This document shows, piece by piece, positions 34,685-48,549 of a DNA stretch of 64,000 bases. Numbering within the stretch: the first letter of the stretch is position 1; the number at the start of each line of letters is the position of its first letter. The notes below the pieces were generated by a model. That model saw only the letters and a program-made list of their open reading frames with translations. It was not told the origin of the DNA and ran no database searches. The stretch comes from Mariannaea sp. PMI_226 (Eukaryota; Ascomycota; Sordariomycetes; Hypocreales; Nectriaceae), in the NCBI GenBank assembly GCA_024336345.1, contig JANFOG010000002.1, forward strand, positions 3,720,001 through 3,784,000, written 5' to 3'. The translations under genes were made by a program, and so were the position numbers.

Positions 34685-37600
34685 GGTTCGCAGGCAAGGT
34701 GGCCGCAGCCTCATGGCGCATCCTCATGCTGTCCTTGCTCTGGACACCAGTGATGGGCAAGGACGACACTTCCAAACTCCTATCAGTCACCAAGTTCACC
34801 CGCCCTCCACTCAACATCAACTACTTTGAGGACAGCGACGTTGTCATCTTCCATGACGTAGAGGAGCGGAACATCTACCGACTCGATGACGAGACAAACA
34901 AATGGGATGTAGTCAAAGATATCCCCAGTGGTTACTCTGCATTGCTCATCCGACATCCCTTCGAATCGAAAACAGCATTCGTCTTAACTCAAGACACGAC
35001 GCATTACAAGACCACCGACCGAGGCAAAACCTGGACGAAGTTCAGCAGTGGCACATATCCCAGTCCCTACCAAGCCCAGTCCCTCGTCTTCCACGCCGAC
35101 GACCCCGAACGTATAATCTTCAATGGCATTCGATGTGAGGGTTTATGGTGCGATGGGGAAGAGGCCATGTATACTCTTGATGGCTTCAAGTCTGTGAAGC
35201 AGCTCCGTATGGGCACATCCGGCTGCTGGTGGGCCAAGACTAACAAGGAATTCACTACTGGTGATAAGGACCGTGATTTATCGAGAGTCTTATGCATCAC
35301 CTCAGATCCTTTGTCACTTTTCAAAGAACAGCAGCGGCTTGCCATTTCCGACAGTTTCTTTGCTAAGGAGGACGGTAGTCAACAGGAGTTCGAACCAAAC
35401 CTGGACACAAACAAGGGTGTGTCTGGTATTGTCAATCTGGCACCTGTGAAGAAATTCATTCTTGTTGCTGCTGCCTCCCAAAATTCTGATGAGATGGCCC
35501 TTTTTGTAACCGACGACACCATTCGATGGCACCGGGCCATGTTCCCCTCTGGCGACAGCCACGACCATAGCCACCAGATCAACCAGGAATCATACACGGT
35601 GCTTGAGAGCACAAATTACAGTATCCAGGTGGATGTGTTGACCTCCCACCCCTCGAAGCCCATGGGTGTTTTGTTTACCAGTAACTCCAATGGTACCTTC
35701 TTCACGGAGAATGCTCCTTACACCAACCGTAACGCCAAGGGTCTCGTCGATTTCGAGAAGATTAGCGGCATTCAAGGCATTTTCTTAATCAACACCGTCG
35801 AGAATGGCAAGGCGGTCAATGAAGACGCGGCGGATAAAATCATAATAACTCAGATTACGTACGATGATGGTCGAACTCTCCACGAGATCAAGGCCGGTGA
35901 TGAGAGAATTCACTTGCACTCCGTCACTCAGATTGATAATGTCGGAAGGATGTTCTCGAGCCCCGCGCCTGGTCTCGTTATGGGCAACGGAAATACAGGG
36001 AAATCGCTGACCTCATTTGCCGACTCAAACCTCTACGTATCGGACGATGCCGGGTTGACATGGAAGAAGGCACTGGATGGCCCACACAAGTATGAGTTCG
36101 GAGACTCAGGTTCCGTCCTTGTCGCTATCAAAGATTCTATTAAGGAAGATATCAAGGAGCTTTCATATTCCTTGGACCATGGCGATAAATGGGAATCCGT
36201 TGCCCTTCCCGACGACCTCGCTATCAAGCCACTCATCCTGACAACAACTCCAGACTCGACGAGCCTCAAATTTTTGCTTTTGGGAGTGAAGGATGGGGAA
36301 TACCAAATGATTATCATGGACTTTAGCACCCTTGGAAAATCCAAGTGCGATAAAGACAAGGATATGGAGAATTGGTTCGCCAGGGTCGATGCTGATGGCA
36401 AGCCCACGTGTATCATGGGCCACAAGCAGACCTACCGTCGCCGCAAGAAGACAGCTGACTGTTTTGTTATGAGCGGCTTCGTTGATCCCGTAGCGGAGAC
36501 TGAGGACTGCGAGTGCACAGATGACGACTTTGAATGTGACTTCAATTTTCAGCGAGATCCCGAAGACAGAACTGTCTGCAACAAAATTGGTTCAATCCCG
36601 ATCCCAGAAGGTTCCTGCCCCAAAGGTTCGGAAGGCAAGTTCAAAGGCTCATCTGGCTGGAGACTCATTCCAGGAAATACTTGCAAGCGTAAGGATGGTT
36701 CTCAAAAGGACGATCTGGTGGAACATGAGTGCTCGGAAGGAGGCAGCTCTGATGGCGGCAGTAAAGCTCCCGACACACCCGCTACTGGAGAACTTTCCCA
36801 CAAGATAGTTGAGTTCGACGCCAAGTTCGAAGATTTTGAGAAATTCTACCTTGACCGTGGTGACTTGAGTCAAGGAAACGACGAAACCGTTATTGTTCGG
36901 CCCATCGAGCGGACCGGGACAGGCATGATTGCTCAGAATGCCCTCTGGCGAACCACTGACCATGGCAAGTCTTGGAGCCGTATCCTGGAGAAGGAGGAAA
37001 TTCACAACATTTACCAGCACGATTACTTCAAGGAAGTTGTTTTCTTTACAACTAAGACTGAAAAGGTCATCTACACCATCGACCGTGGACAGAGCTTCCA
37101 CACTTTCGAGGCGCCAGTCAAGGCTGCGACTTCAGTTGCATCAATCCACTTCCATCCAGACAAGAAGGATTGGCTGATCTGGGTTGGCGAGAAGTGTGAT
37201 GATATCTCAGGAAGCACGCCATGCTATCGCGAAGCTATGCTCACAACGGATCGTGGAGATAACTGGAAAACTCTCCAGCGTTTTGTGGAGAAGTGTGAGT
37301 TTACTGGCCACTCGGCGTACAAATTCAAAGATCGGTCTCAGAAGCAAATTGTATGCCTGGTAATGAAAGAGGAGAAAACAGATGCCGAAAAAACGATCGT
37401 GACCAGCAATGACTTCTTTGACGAGGATAAGACCTACTTTAACGGAACGGTTACGAACATGGCTACTATGAGCGAATTCATCCTCATCTCTATCGACGAT
37501 ACCAAGGATGGTGGCTTGCAGGCCCTTGCAAGTGTGAATGGCAAGGACTTTGAGGCGGCTCGGTTTCCCTACAACTTCGACGCGACACATCAGAGCTCCT

Positions 37601-39348
37601 ATACCGTTTTGGACAGTTCTACACACGCCATCAATCTGTTTGTAGGTACCTCATCAAAGGAGGGCCACAGACATGGTTCTATCATCAAGAGCAACTCCAA
37701 CGGTACCACATATGTCCTCAGTGCCTCCCATGTCAACTCTGATGACATCGGCTACGTTGACTTTGAAAAGGTAGCCGGTCTGGAAGGTCTTGTACTGATC
37801 AATGCCGTTGCCAACCCTGACGATAAGAGCGGTAAGAAGAAGGTGCAGACTAAGATCTCCCATAACGACGGATCTGAATGGAGTTACTTGGCACCGCCCC
37901 GGAAGGATTCGGAAGGCAAATCTTACAAGTGCAGCTCCTCAGAAGGCGACAAGAACTGTGCTTTGCACCTGCAAAGTTACACGGATCGGGATGACAAGCG
38001 AAGGACCTATGGCGTCAGCTCAGCGATTGGCCTGCTCTTTGGTGTGGGCAATGTCGGATCGCAGCTGGAGGCGGACAAGGAAGCCGACACCTTCATGTCG
38101 AGCGATGGTGGCATCACGTGGAGAAGCATCAAGAAGGGCCACTGGACTTGGAAGTACGGAGACCAGGGTAACATCATCGTTCTTGTGCAGCGAGCGACGC
38201 ATGGCAACGGTATGAAGACGAAGACGATCTCGTACTCTACAGATGAAGGCACAACATGGAAGGACTACCAGTTCTCCGACAAAGAGGTTACAGTGGTTGA
38301 TATTACGACTGTTCAGGCTGGAACGTCACGCAACTTCCTACTCTGGTGCAAGCCAGATTCGGGCAAGCCGTTTGCAGTGAACCTCGACTTCACCGGCCTG
38401 ACAGACAAAGTATGCAAGTCCATTGAGGACAGTGACTCGGATTACTACCTCTGGTCGCCTAAGCATCCCAAGCAAGATGATGACTGTCTCTTTGGACACG
38501 TTGCTAAGTACCTACGTAAGAAGACGGACCGGAGTTGCTACAACAGCCAGGGCCTTCAACGGTTGTATGAGTACGACGATTGCGAGTGCTCTCGCCGAGA
38601 TTATGAATGGTAAGTTATAAACCCTTTTGTCAAGTTTGCCTAGGAGGGTCCAGAGGGGCGAGCTGGGCTTGTGATATGATGGGTTTGGCTAACCAATGGG
38701 TCATTTAGTGCATACAACTTCGAGCTCGACAACCACGGTCAATGCAGCCTGGTTTCCGGCCTGAAGCCTCTTTCCGGCCAAGAATGGTGCACGATGAATC
38801 CTAACGAGACAACTTGGTATGAGCCTACGGGCTATCGCAGGGTCCCGTTGACAACATGCAGTGGGGGCAAAGAGTGGGACAAAACATCTAAAGAACACCC
38901 TTGTGAAGGCTACGAGAAGGAATTTGAGAGAAAGCATCGCACATCGGGCGTGGCCATCTTCTTTGCAATCGTGGTTCCGATCTGCGTGGCTGGTGCCGTC
39001 GGTTGGTGGGTATATCGGAACTGGAACGGCAAGTTTGGTCAGATCCGGCTGGGCGACAACTCGTCGACTTTCGACAGCGACCAGCCCTGGATCAAGTACC
39101 CCGTTATTGGTATTTCAGCCGTAGCAGCGGTTGTGGCCACTCTGCCTCTGATTGCCACCAGCTTGTGGCGAGCCGGGTTCGGAGCTTACGAGCGAATCCG
39201 TGGGGAACGCAGCGGTGGCTGGCTCTCTGGTAACAGTACCAGAAGATTCACCACGCGTGATAGCTTTGCCCGGGGCCGCGGAGATTATTCCATGGTGGAC
39301 GACGACGAGGGTGAGTTGCTGGGAGAGGACAGCGACGAAGAAGTCTGA
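34681..39348 (+). CDS. VPS10: Vacuolar sorting receptor Vps10 (sortilin family)
   Basis: Carries carboxypeptidase Y and other hydrolases from the late Golgi to the vacuole and is recycled by retromer. Two exons, 34681-38609 and 38709-39348, phase 2 across a 99-bp intron; 1522 residues, as in other fungi. Signal peptide about 1-26. Two sortilin-type propellers follow, marked by Asp-box repeats such as TTDRGKTW, SDDAGLTW, TTDHGKSW, TTDRGDNW and SSDGGITW. Each propeller ends in a cysteine-rich 10CC module: CIMGHKQTYRRRK...CECTDDDFECDFNFQR and CLFGHVAKYLRKK...CECSRRDYECAYNFEL, the latter joined by the splice. Membrane segments about 1391-1412 and 1440-1463; the tail ends in an acidic cluster (DDDEGELLGEDSDEEV). 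Confidence 0.97.
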
Positions 39349-40308
39349 TAGCGGAGCCAAACAAACGAACAGAAAAGTGTACGAGTTACGTGTGGCGAGA
39401 TTGAAGGAAGCAGGAAAGGGAATGTATACCATCAGCAGAGCGAAAGCATGTTCCTTGTTATCACTGGCATCTCTTGCTTGTGTAAAAGCAGAGGAGTCGA
39501 AGTTTCATGTTCAATCTATGGAATGATGGTTCCTCCTCAGGTTCTAAACCATCAGGGTTGGTATAGAAGGCGTGTGGTACTTGGGTAATTACTTGGCTTG
39601 CATTGGTTTTTTTCATTTTCTTTTTGTCATATGAGTTTTTGAATACGACGCGGTTTTTTTTTTCTTCTAGTTTTTGACCTTTTCTCTCCCACCTACTTGA
39701 CCACAGTTGACTGAGCTCTATCTACTTCGGTATATGTGACGAGGCCCCCTTTTACCTTGCCACAAAAAGACTTGTGCTGCAGGCACCAAGAACCGCTTCA
39801 GCTTTGTGGGTAATATGTACGAACATGGAACATGCAGCATCTCTCCTGCATTGGGTATTCAGCTCATCAACGCGCCTCTGACTACATGATGCATGATGCA
39901 TGTACTACGACTGGGATTGTCCTGGCTACTGGTACGGGACAAACGGTAGAAACGGCGGGTCAATCAATATACGATAACAGGATTAAACCGAGAGACATAC
40001 ATTTGACGCTGCCAAGGGGCTGGCTCTAGACTTGGTCGGAAAAACACACACACGTGCGTTTGTGGTGGTGGCTTGGGGCTGTGAGAGAGATGGTGTGAGT
40101 GGAAAATGGGCTTTCGCAACTTATTGCCCACCCACACATGGCCGGACCCCTGACGACACCTCCTCCCCTGACAGGCACACCCTGTCGGGCTTCTTCTTGA
40201 GGGCCTACTTATACGCATATCAACAGGTCGCCATGCAAACGCCTTGTCGTCATCCAAGCCAGCCCGAGACCGGCGTCCTTGCTGCCGGGTGCAGGCCACA
40301 TGGGACCG

Positions 40309-40329
40309 AAAAAAAAAAAAAAAAAAAAA
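40309..40329 (+). repeat. Homopolymer run of 21 A
   Basis: Twenty-one consecutive A residues followed by AAAG-type repeats, intergenic. Confidence 0.85.
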
Positions 40330-42243
40330 GAAAGAAGGAAAGAAAGAAACAAACCTCACAACATATCAATCAGACTCACTCATGGAGCCAACCTACTACT
40401 GTAGCTATTAACCACTGATGCTAAGATAGAAAAGGAAGAAAAAAAAAAAGACATATTATTTCATGGCTGTTGTTTATAAGAGACAAAAGGAAAAAGGCAA
40501 TGCAGGGTGTCTCGCCATGTTGCACTATCAAAACGCCGCGTCTGCAGAGCACAGCCAGCCACAGCTCAGCCATGGGCAACAAAACAGAACAACTGCAAAA
40601 AAAAAAAAAAAAAAATTGGACGCACATTCATAGCAAAGCCAATCCAATGCAGTCCAATATTCCTCTATTTCTCCCTTGACTCCGCATGACACGAAGTCTG
40701 CTTGCCTCTCCTTGCATCGAGCTGAGCCGGTTTACCCTTCCCCTCCTCCGCCTTTCTCCTCCCCCCCTCAGATTTGAGTCCAAATAGTTTCGACGTTGCA
40801 CAGAGATCCTTTATTATGTGGGGTGTGTGTAAAAATAATAATGTTACTTGAATAAGTTAAGTAGCAAGACCAGTGCTGCTGCTCCTCCCTCTCACCGCTC
40901 ACCGTACATTCTTCTTCCTGAATGGCAAGACTTTTTTTTTTTTCGTTTGGTTCCCTCTCTCGCATGTTATTTTGGTGGGCGTTCACGACCCGCCTCCGCA
41001 CAGTAGTCGGTTACATGGCGCTGGCCCTCTTTTTGAATGCAACTCAACTCAAACCCCACCACCACCGTTCAACATGCGGCTACACGAGGCCCGGTTGTTT
41101 CAGTCAAACCGTGGGGATGCTTGCAGGAAAAAGAAAAGAAAAGAAAAGAAAGGAAAGAAAAAAACCCCGCATGGCTAACACTACACTCACCTGAAGATGG
41201 GTTGGGTTCATGGAAGCAACAGGATTTCCTCGGGAGGGGTCTTCCCTTGGACCATTAGACTCTTTTTTTTTTTTTGTTTTGTCAGGAGGGGTAGTAGTAA
41301 AGCGACAGGATCGATAGCTGGTACGTGCTTGTTGCTCAACGGCGGACTCAAGGAGATAATTACAGAGGTGGTGAATGACATAGCGGTATTCGCAGGGATG
41401 GGCACGGTATTGAAATAGAGCACAAGTAGTCATCAACCCGAATAAGTGTATCAGAGAAGCGCGGCAATCGAGAAAAATAGCCATGTGTGCCCGAGGGATG
41501 TAATCTCTGCGTTGTGTTGTATGCACTACCATTGTGACTACCTCATGTAGTCAAACTCGCTACCGTTGTGCCCGCTTGTGTAAGTCATATTATCAATAGA
41601 AGCATGATATTGGAGGTTGGGGTAAGAAGGACAAGTTCGCTATATCAGTCAATCATCATGTTAAAGCCGACACTCAGTGGCAACGGGAAGGAAAAAAAGA
41701 GAACAGGAACACAGAGATTAACTGTTAAGAAATATGTATTGATAATGGCTCGCTAATGTCATTCTGTCGTCACGCATTCTGTGCCTTCTTTTTACACACG
41801 CACACTTCCCAACGCACACCACACAACTCCAAACACACGCTTTTTTTTTAACCACGGAAATTCCACAATACCTCCTCCTCACCCGAATAAGACAGGCCGT
41901 AAACATGACGAAACTCCTGAAACACCTTTCTGTGAATGATGATGCCATGAAACAAGATAGCAAGCTGCGCTAATGGGCCGCTCCAAACGTATCCAACGTG
42001 ATATGAGAATTTTCGCAAACAACCAGTATTAAATAGGTAGATAGATGGGTATTCGGGAAATGAGAGGAAGAACAACAAACAAAAAAAATAAGGGACGGCA
42101 GAAACAGTCATATGTTGAGAAAGTCAGGTAGCTGAGCTCAGACAGGAGGGGGTAATCTGGAGGGTGGAGAAGGATATCGATGGACGTCTTATCCTGGTAA
42201 GTGTCACAGCTATGTCGACAGTCCAGAGAGCACTCTCGTAGAT

Positions 42244-42266
42244 AAAAAAAAAAAAAAAAAAAAAAA
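42244..42266 (+). repeat. Homopolymer run of about 23 A
   Basis: A single-base run just beyond the 3' end of the minus-strand hypothetical gene. On the coding strand it is a T-run. Confidence 0.85.
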
Positions 42267-42335
42267 GAAAACGAAAAAGAGGGGTCTGGTTTGCTCGTAT
42301 CGACATCCTGGACTTGAGTCTGGGATCCGACTTGT

Positions 42336-45300
42336 TTACGCGCGCCTAACTCGGTTCCAAAGTCGCTTCACAACGCCATTCTCCAAAACAGGGTCTTCGA
42401 ACTGGTCAAAGGCTGCAAGTTGTCGTTCGATGCTTTCTTTGCGGTTCTCGTCGCGAGCATAGATCAGCGGGCTTGCTGTTTCCTCTCGGCTCAGTGCGCC
42501 TCGACTCCCACCGGCTTGCTTCCAGCCATACATTTGTTCCTCATTTGCGCGGAGGTCGGGTCTAGTGAGCGTCATGCGCAACGTCATCTCCCTGCTTGCC
42601 AATGGGTCCTTCAAATCGTTGCGAAGGGAAATCTTTCGTTTATGGGAACTTTCAGTGGTTGTTTGAGATGGCTGCTGCACTGGAGGGAACAGGTGCGGCG
42701 TCTTTGGGGATTCTGGATCCTCCACCGACACCTCTTCACCTGAGGAGGATCGCTCGTCCTCCAGAAAGCTCCCGAACTTTTCAGATTTAGTAGCCCCTGG
42801 TCCACCCTGTTCAGCTTCAGACACGTTCGGCTTCATCCCATTCGGGGATGGGAAACCAAACTCAATGGCCTCATCAAACTTCTGGGGTGAGGTAAAAAGG
42901 TCTCGCAGTTTTTTCCGAGCCTCTGGATCCTGATAATGTGTAGCCTCGGCATCCATTCCGATACCATACTCGGGGCTAAGCGGCCTTGACGACATAAGGG
43001 ACACAGCTCGTGACCGGTTTCGAACATGACCCTGAGGGCCTAAGATGGGACTTTGGCACGCCGAGGATAAAGAAGGAGAGGATGGCATGTCTCTGACAGG
43101 TGGCCGGCTGTAGGATATCGACCCCCGTCCAAAGGGTAACTTGTTGATGGAAAGGTGGCGCCGAAACGACGGTCGTCGGTGCTTGTTTGGGACCGGTATT
43201 TCTTCCCGTAGGTTGATATGATAGTCATCCAAATATAGACGGAGGTCCAAGCTTTCATCCTCCTCAAGCCACCTGAAGCTGTCGTAGAAGGAGTCTACCC
43301 TCTTTTTCTCCACCTCACGAGGAGGGCCGCTAGAGAGCGATGAGTGACCCTCCGACAGTGTCGGGCTGCTGATGGGAGACTGCATTTTTCGATCTTTTGT
43401 TTGCCGTTTCTCAATGGTCAAAACTTGCTCATATGTCGAAGGGCTGGAAACAAGAGTCTGTCTGCGGTACTGTGCTGCAATTTGCTCTTCCTCCGTCAGA
43501 TGCTGTCGTTTGATCTTTTCTGGCAAGTTTGCGAAGAACAAACGATCTATCGAATTGATTCGCGTTCGTCCTGACGATATAGTAGAAGGATCCGATGCCG
43601 TTTTGGTTTTGCGATGTTGTCGACGCTTGACAGGCTTATCGATCCTGTCTTCTGCGGGACCAGACGGGCTGTGACCAAGACTCTCAAGGTGAACCTGGTA
43701 GTAACCTGAATCGAGTTGGAGAGCTACTTGGGACCGCTCAATGGTAGAAAAGTACTAAAAGTGAAGGTGGTTTATTTAGTACTTAAACAAACAGACACGG
43801 GGAGACACCCAAAGTGAAACTGAATGCGGTATCGGTGTCACTTGACCCGGTATTCGATCAGCCTTGGAAGCAAGGAGACTGGAATGAAATGACGGATGGA
43901 TATCGATGAGGGGGGATCCCTGGATCTTAAGGCATGGGCGAGGGGGAAGCTTAGAAGGGCGAATGCGAGCATGTTTGTCTCAATGCAGGAACGGAAGCTG
44001 CAGGAGGGGAAGTGAACTACACTACTGGACTGTTCGGAAGCGGGCCTTGGGAGTGTCTTGGCCTTGGTGTGGATGGGGCCAGATTATCTGGCGGTTTCTC
44101 AGCACCACAAACCTCCAGTCAGAAGCTTTAGATCTCAGTAAGAGGGCCTGCACGCCAACCAAACAAGTTATCACGGCGTCTGCTGGGGTGTGATGAGAAT
44201 GACAGGAAAAGGAGTTTGGAAGGATAGGGGCGCGTCGAGCCTCCCTGCAGCCAATGGCAAGCTGGTCGACCCAGGATATCGCGAGCCCCAGGCCAAACAG
44301 GGCATGGGGTGGACTGGACGCTGACCCTGGTGGAGTTGAGTGCCCAAAGACGGTAGTTCACCGTTGGCGTGGCGGCCACTAGCCCCGGCACCTGCATACT
44401 GAATGCAAAAAGCTAACCAGATCACAACCACTGGTGTCAGGTCGCTGGGCCAATCATGCAGAACCAATAATGCTGGATAGGGAGAATGTGTGCAGGAGGA
44501 TGTTTGTTAAGGGGGTATGTGATCAAGGGCCTGTAACCAGGGACCTAACAGTCATCTGCAATCGGTCCATTAAACCTGTAGATGAGACAACGATTGAATT
44601 GATGATGATCATAATGATCAGCGACGAAAGGAGAGGTAGAAAAAGGAAAGAAGGAGATGCGTTGGCATGGAGCCGTAAAACGGGGCTCCATGCAATGTCT
44701 CAGGCTAGTTCGGATTTTGGGCGAGATCGTTGCTTTTTTTTTTGTTTCCATAACCAAGTTCCAGACCGAAAGCAGCAACAGCTCAATGTTGGTCGGATAG
44801 CAACCAAGAAAAGGAATGGACTTACTTTTCGCTGTATAGTAGGCGGCAGGGCTTCGTACTCGTCTCTTGTTATAATAATCGAAGGTCGATTGCCGTCAAA
44901 TGATCGAGACGAATCCGGCTCGTCAGAGGAGACTCGGGGACTGCGGTTGCGCCTCCAGTACTGCAAATGACTGCGTGATGACGAGGGCCGAGATTGAGAA
45001 GCGAAATGTTGACTATCGGGAAACAGAAGTTCATGATCGAGCGAGTCGAGGAATCTTAGCGGATGTGGGCGGTCAACACTATTTTGATCATCATTATTAT
45101 CATCCCCAGCTGTAGGCTCCGAGGTTGGCTGCAATTGGACTCTTGGTTGCTGACGCCAAAAATTTGACGACCTGAACGAGGGTGGGTTGGAACTGTCGGT
45201 AGCAAGAAAGGCACCACCTTCAGATGATGTTGTTCGAGCCATGGTAGTAACACTGGTCTGGCGGGAGAGGAAAAAGCTTTCATCAGCTAGATATTGGACG

Positions 45301-45641
45301 TTGCTGGGGCTGCTGGCAAAGGCCGTTGCTGGTCGATGTTCCTCGGATCGTGTATACACGTTTGCGAGCGAGGTTGCTATTGGCTGCGCATGTGCTCGGA
45401 TTGTACGCATGCGGTCAGCACCAACTTCATATTGTGGGTGAGGGTATCGCGAGAAGCTTCCTGAAAAGGAGCTCAAAGTTGCAGTTTCGAGGAAAGATTG
45501 GTTATTAAAGTCGGAGTGGTCATCGCCGCTGCCGTAGCCGTTACATTCAATATCAGATTGCAGGCCTCTCTCTAATCTTGCCCGAACCCACCCAGGATAA
45601 GAAAGCGGCGTGACGACGACCTCATCACTATCCGGACCCAT
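42336..45641 (-). CDS. Fungal hypothetical protein, intron of ~1.07 kb
   Basis: Two exons, 45641-44826 and 43754-42336, phase 0; 744 residues. Start is the ATG at 45641; only a TTG lies above. Exon 1 ends SIIITRDEYEALPPTIQRK and exon 2 starts YFSTIERSQVALQLDSGYY. The join of TIQRK to YFS gives a smooth helical segment and perfect splice sites (AAA|GTAAGT ... TTTTAG|TAC). The protein is mostly polar and disordered: Ser/Arg-rich N-terminus, then NSIDRLFFANLPEKIKRQHLTEEEQIAAQYRRQ, a helical segment, acidic DSFRWLEEDESLDLRLYLDDYHINLREEIPVP, and a basic end KRLWNRVRRA. I recognise no named domain. The intron is more than ten times the length typical of this window. Confidence 0.75.
43755..44825 (-). 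other. Unusually long intron (1071 bp)
   Basis: Bounded by GTAAGT and TTTTAG. Inside are short ORFs on both strands (for example 43906-44193 and 44434-44970 on the plus strand) with no recognised content. It may hold an alternative promoter, an antisense RNA or nothing. Confidence 0.6.
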
Positions 45642-48513
45642 GGCCACGCCCAATGAAGAGTCGACTGGGGTAGGTGGGTTCCAGAGCGGAAAGGTTGCCG
45701 GATGCTTGAACAGTGAGCGCTGATCATGAACGGAAAACGGAAATGATGAACAACGAAGTGAGGTCCACAGGCCGCGCAGTGTTGTGTCGGCTGGCTTCGC
45801 TTCGGATCAAAGTCCTGGTTTGTGAGTCTGCTTGTCGAATAGAGTAATGAGGCCACCAAATTTATCAGTATAGTGTGTGAGACAGCAAGTTCAAAGAGTG
45901 ATCGAAGACAGATGCGGCAAGACGACTATAGACAAGAAATGCGATGAGCCGGTGAGAAAGGATGATTGCGATGCCAGGGACCGGAAGGAAAAAGTGGTAC
46001 GAATCAAGTCCGAAGAGCTGCAGATGGAGTCCTGAGAGATGACGGGCCCAGGAAGAAATAAGAAGGATAAGGAGGCGGAGGACAGGCAAAGATGACGACG
46101 AGTACCGAAATGAAGACAGACACTGAGTGGGAGTAGTGCGCGGGTGGGTGCTTTCCTTTTAGGATCGTGAAGTTGGCGGGAAGTACCGCAACGGGGTAAT
46201 TACTGCTTGCTCGTGCCTGTCTTGCCAGCTACTCGTTGAGCTGTGAGCGGAGTTAGTAGAAAGGAAGAGATGAAGTGCCAAACAAAAGGAAAGCAAAATG
46301 TCCTCGGCACTAGCATCAACGAGGTTATGTCGACAATATTCCCTCTAAATATTATTATCATCCCCTCCCCAACGTAATCCAACCCAACCCAGCCATGATC
46401 CAACTTTGCTGGTGCGTGCGTCCGGCCTCGCATGGGCAACTGCACCTTGTCCAGTGTGCACAGTTCAACCGGTACACCAACCCCGAACGAACAAGCGGTC
46501 ATACCTGGAGCATAGAATTTGACTATGAACATGGACCGGGTCACGTCCTTCACGGGTGAGAGAAGGGGGTCCTGATTCTGTGTGACTAGGTGGGCGGCTG
46601 CTCGAATGACCGTCCAGAAATATCAATTCACAGCATCGGTGCCCTTCCCGCCTCGCCTCCGGCCCTGATCCCTGACATGCCCTGGCCCTGGTCTCGTCAT
46701 CTACTGGTCCGCTATTTTGCAGTCAACCAACGCAGTCTCCCAGAATCCAGCCTCAGGTGTAATTGGATACTGGCTGCAATCGACTTCTCACTCGCCCTGG
46801 CTGGCAGCCCTCCGAGTGACCATCTCATATTCTCGGTGCTTGCTGGAAGCGATTGTCTAGATGAGGCTAATGCCAGCGGGAGACGTACTGGGCAGGCTAC
46901 TTAAACGGCCTAGGAACCAGCAACCCGGAACTGTCCGTCCAACTACACGGCAAACAGGGCGATGCTTCTTCGCCCGTCTGGAGCGGGTGTACTCTTCATG
47001 CTGGTTTATTCTGTACCTTGTACGGAGTACTTCGTACACGGAGGTGAAAACTAGCTAATGGCCGCTAATTTAGCACCTTAGTTCCGAGGCTTATGGCTGT
47101 CCTGTGCTTCTGACCCACGGGCTCTGGCGACGCCCCTACCAAGCGCCGAACGAGCCGTTGTGTCCAGAACACCTCACACCTCGCGACTCTCGCTCCGTCA
47201 GACGCTTAAACAGGTAATTAAGTCTTGGTATATATGTAGCAAGCTAGCAAATTACGAGCTGAATCCATCTTCAACACTGTTTTAGACTCATTCATTTGCC
47301 GATTGGAATCTCGGGCAAGATGCTGTTGGATGATCTCGATTAGAAAAGTATCCACCTTTGATTTCCCGTTTGGTTGTGATTCTGGAAGAAATGCCAGGCT
47401 CCTCCTCTTACCTTCACCCAGCCCAGCGGTCTATCGCACACTCAGGGGTTGCCCTGCAACAGGCAAGCAATATTTGTTCCATCCCTTAGAAACATATACG
47501 TCTGGACTTGAATCGGGTCCCCAGCTCAGCAACCTGCCCACTGATTGAGATGTCGACTCTGCCAATTCATCTCGAGGTACAAGTGGCGGCCCAATAGTGA
47601 TAGAGAGGATGCGTTCGAAGTATAGGGCTGCGCAAAATACTGCTAGTCTCTACGAAGTAATTCCTTCGTACGTTCGTGTTCATACCTCCAGGTCTCATTT
47701 GTCTCCACAGCAGAGACACTATTGAGATTTTCTATTATTGGATTACCAGCAACTTCGCTCATGTCATGCCCAACAAAGTCTTCGTGGAGCTTACCTTCCA
47801 AGTAATTAATTAATTACAGCCCCATTACTAAAGTATCGCATACCGAGATCCAAATTGAGTAAGATAATTCAGAATGCTCACCACAATTCTGCACGCCGTT
47901 CACTCGTCGATATCCTCCGCAAAGTATTTACTCCCATAGATTGAGTTATAGTCGAGTCAAGTCAAATCATCAGCGAGGCTCAATCAACCACTAGGTTTGA
48001 GTTAGCCTTACAATTCGATGCAGAGCTGTCATCAAACATTTCTGACATGAACTTTGTGCCTGGTGCAGAACTCTGATGATTCCTGATGAAGTGCTCAAAT
48101 AATGTGTCAGGAGGGATGCGGATTGCGCATCACATCAGTGGTGCAAGTACGTAGACACATATACACATGTGTTTGCCTTCTCATGGAACCTAATGCATAA
48201 GCATCATAGTGGCGAGGCGGTATACATAGTATGCATGCACCTCGGCCTCGACTAGGATTTGCGAGCTATACTCCTTTATAGTGAGCAGCAGCTCCAAACT
48301 CGTGCCTAGTCAGCGTGACAACTGATTTTCAGGGTCAAGAGAGAAAAGAAGAAAGAAAGCCCTGCCTGTTGTCCTCCTTATGCGCAGTGGGGCTTGTCAT
48401 TATAGCCCCCCGATCGACATACCAATTCACGGTACATACGTACGAGGCCGATTGCATTGGGCATGACAACTTGCCATATTCTGGGGTGACGTGGGCGATT
48501 CCGGGATGATGCT
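45642..48513. other. Long intergenic region, first part
   Basis: No supported gene. It carries the upstream region of the 744-residue gene, then irregular sequence with GTAC-rich patches (47016-47040, 48420-48450). Short ORFs on both strands look random. Confidence 0.5.
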
Positions 48514-48547
48514 AGGCGGCAAGGAGGCAAGGAGGCAAGGAAGCAAG
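48514..48547 (+). repeat. Minisatellite of GGAGGCAA-type units
   Basis: Four imperfect 8-bp units (GGCGGCAA, GGAGGCAA, GGAGGCAA, GGAAGCAA) in tandem in intergenic DNA. Confidence 0.8.
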
Positions 48548-48549
48548 CT

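Larger units (their letters stand above)
39349..42335. other. Long convergent intergenic region with A-tracts
   Basis: About 3 kb between the VPS10 stop and the stop of the next minus-strand gene. It has many long A or T runs (40309-40329, 40597-40614, 41262-41275, 42244-42266) and AAAG repeats (41130-41160). No gene is supported. Confidence 0.6.

Noticed and set aside
44434..44970. A 178-codon plus-strand ORF inside the long intron
   Set aside because: No domain, low-complexity composition, and it overlaps coding sequence on the other strand.
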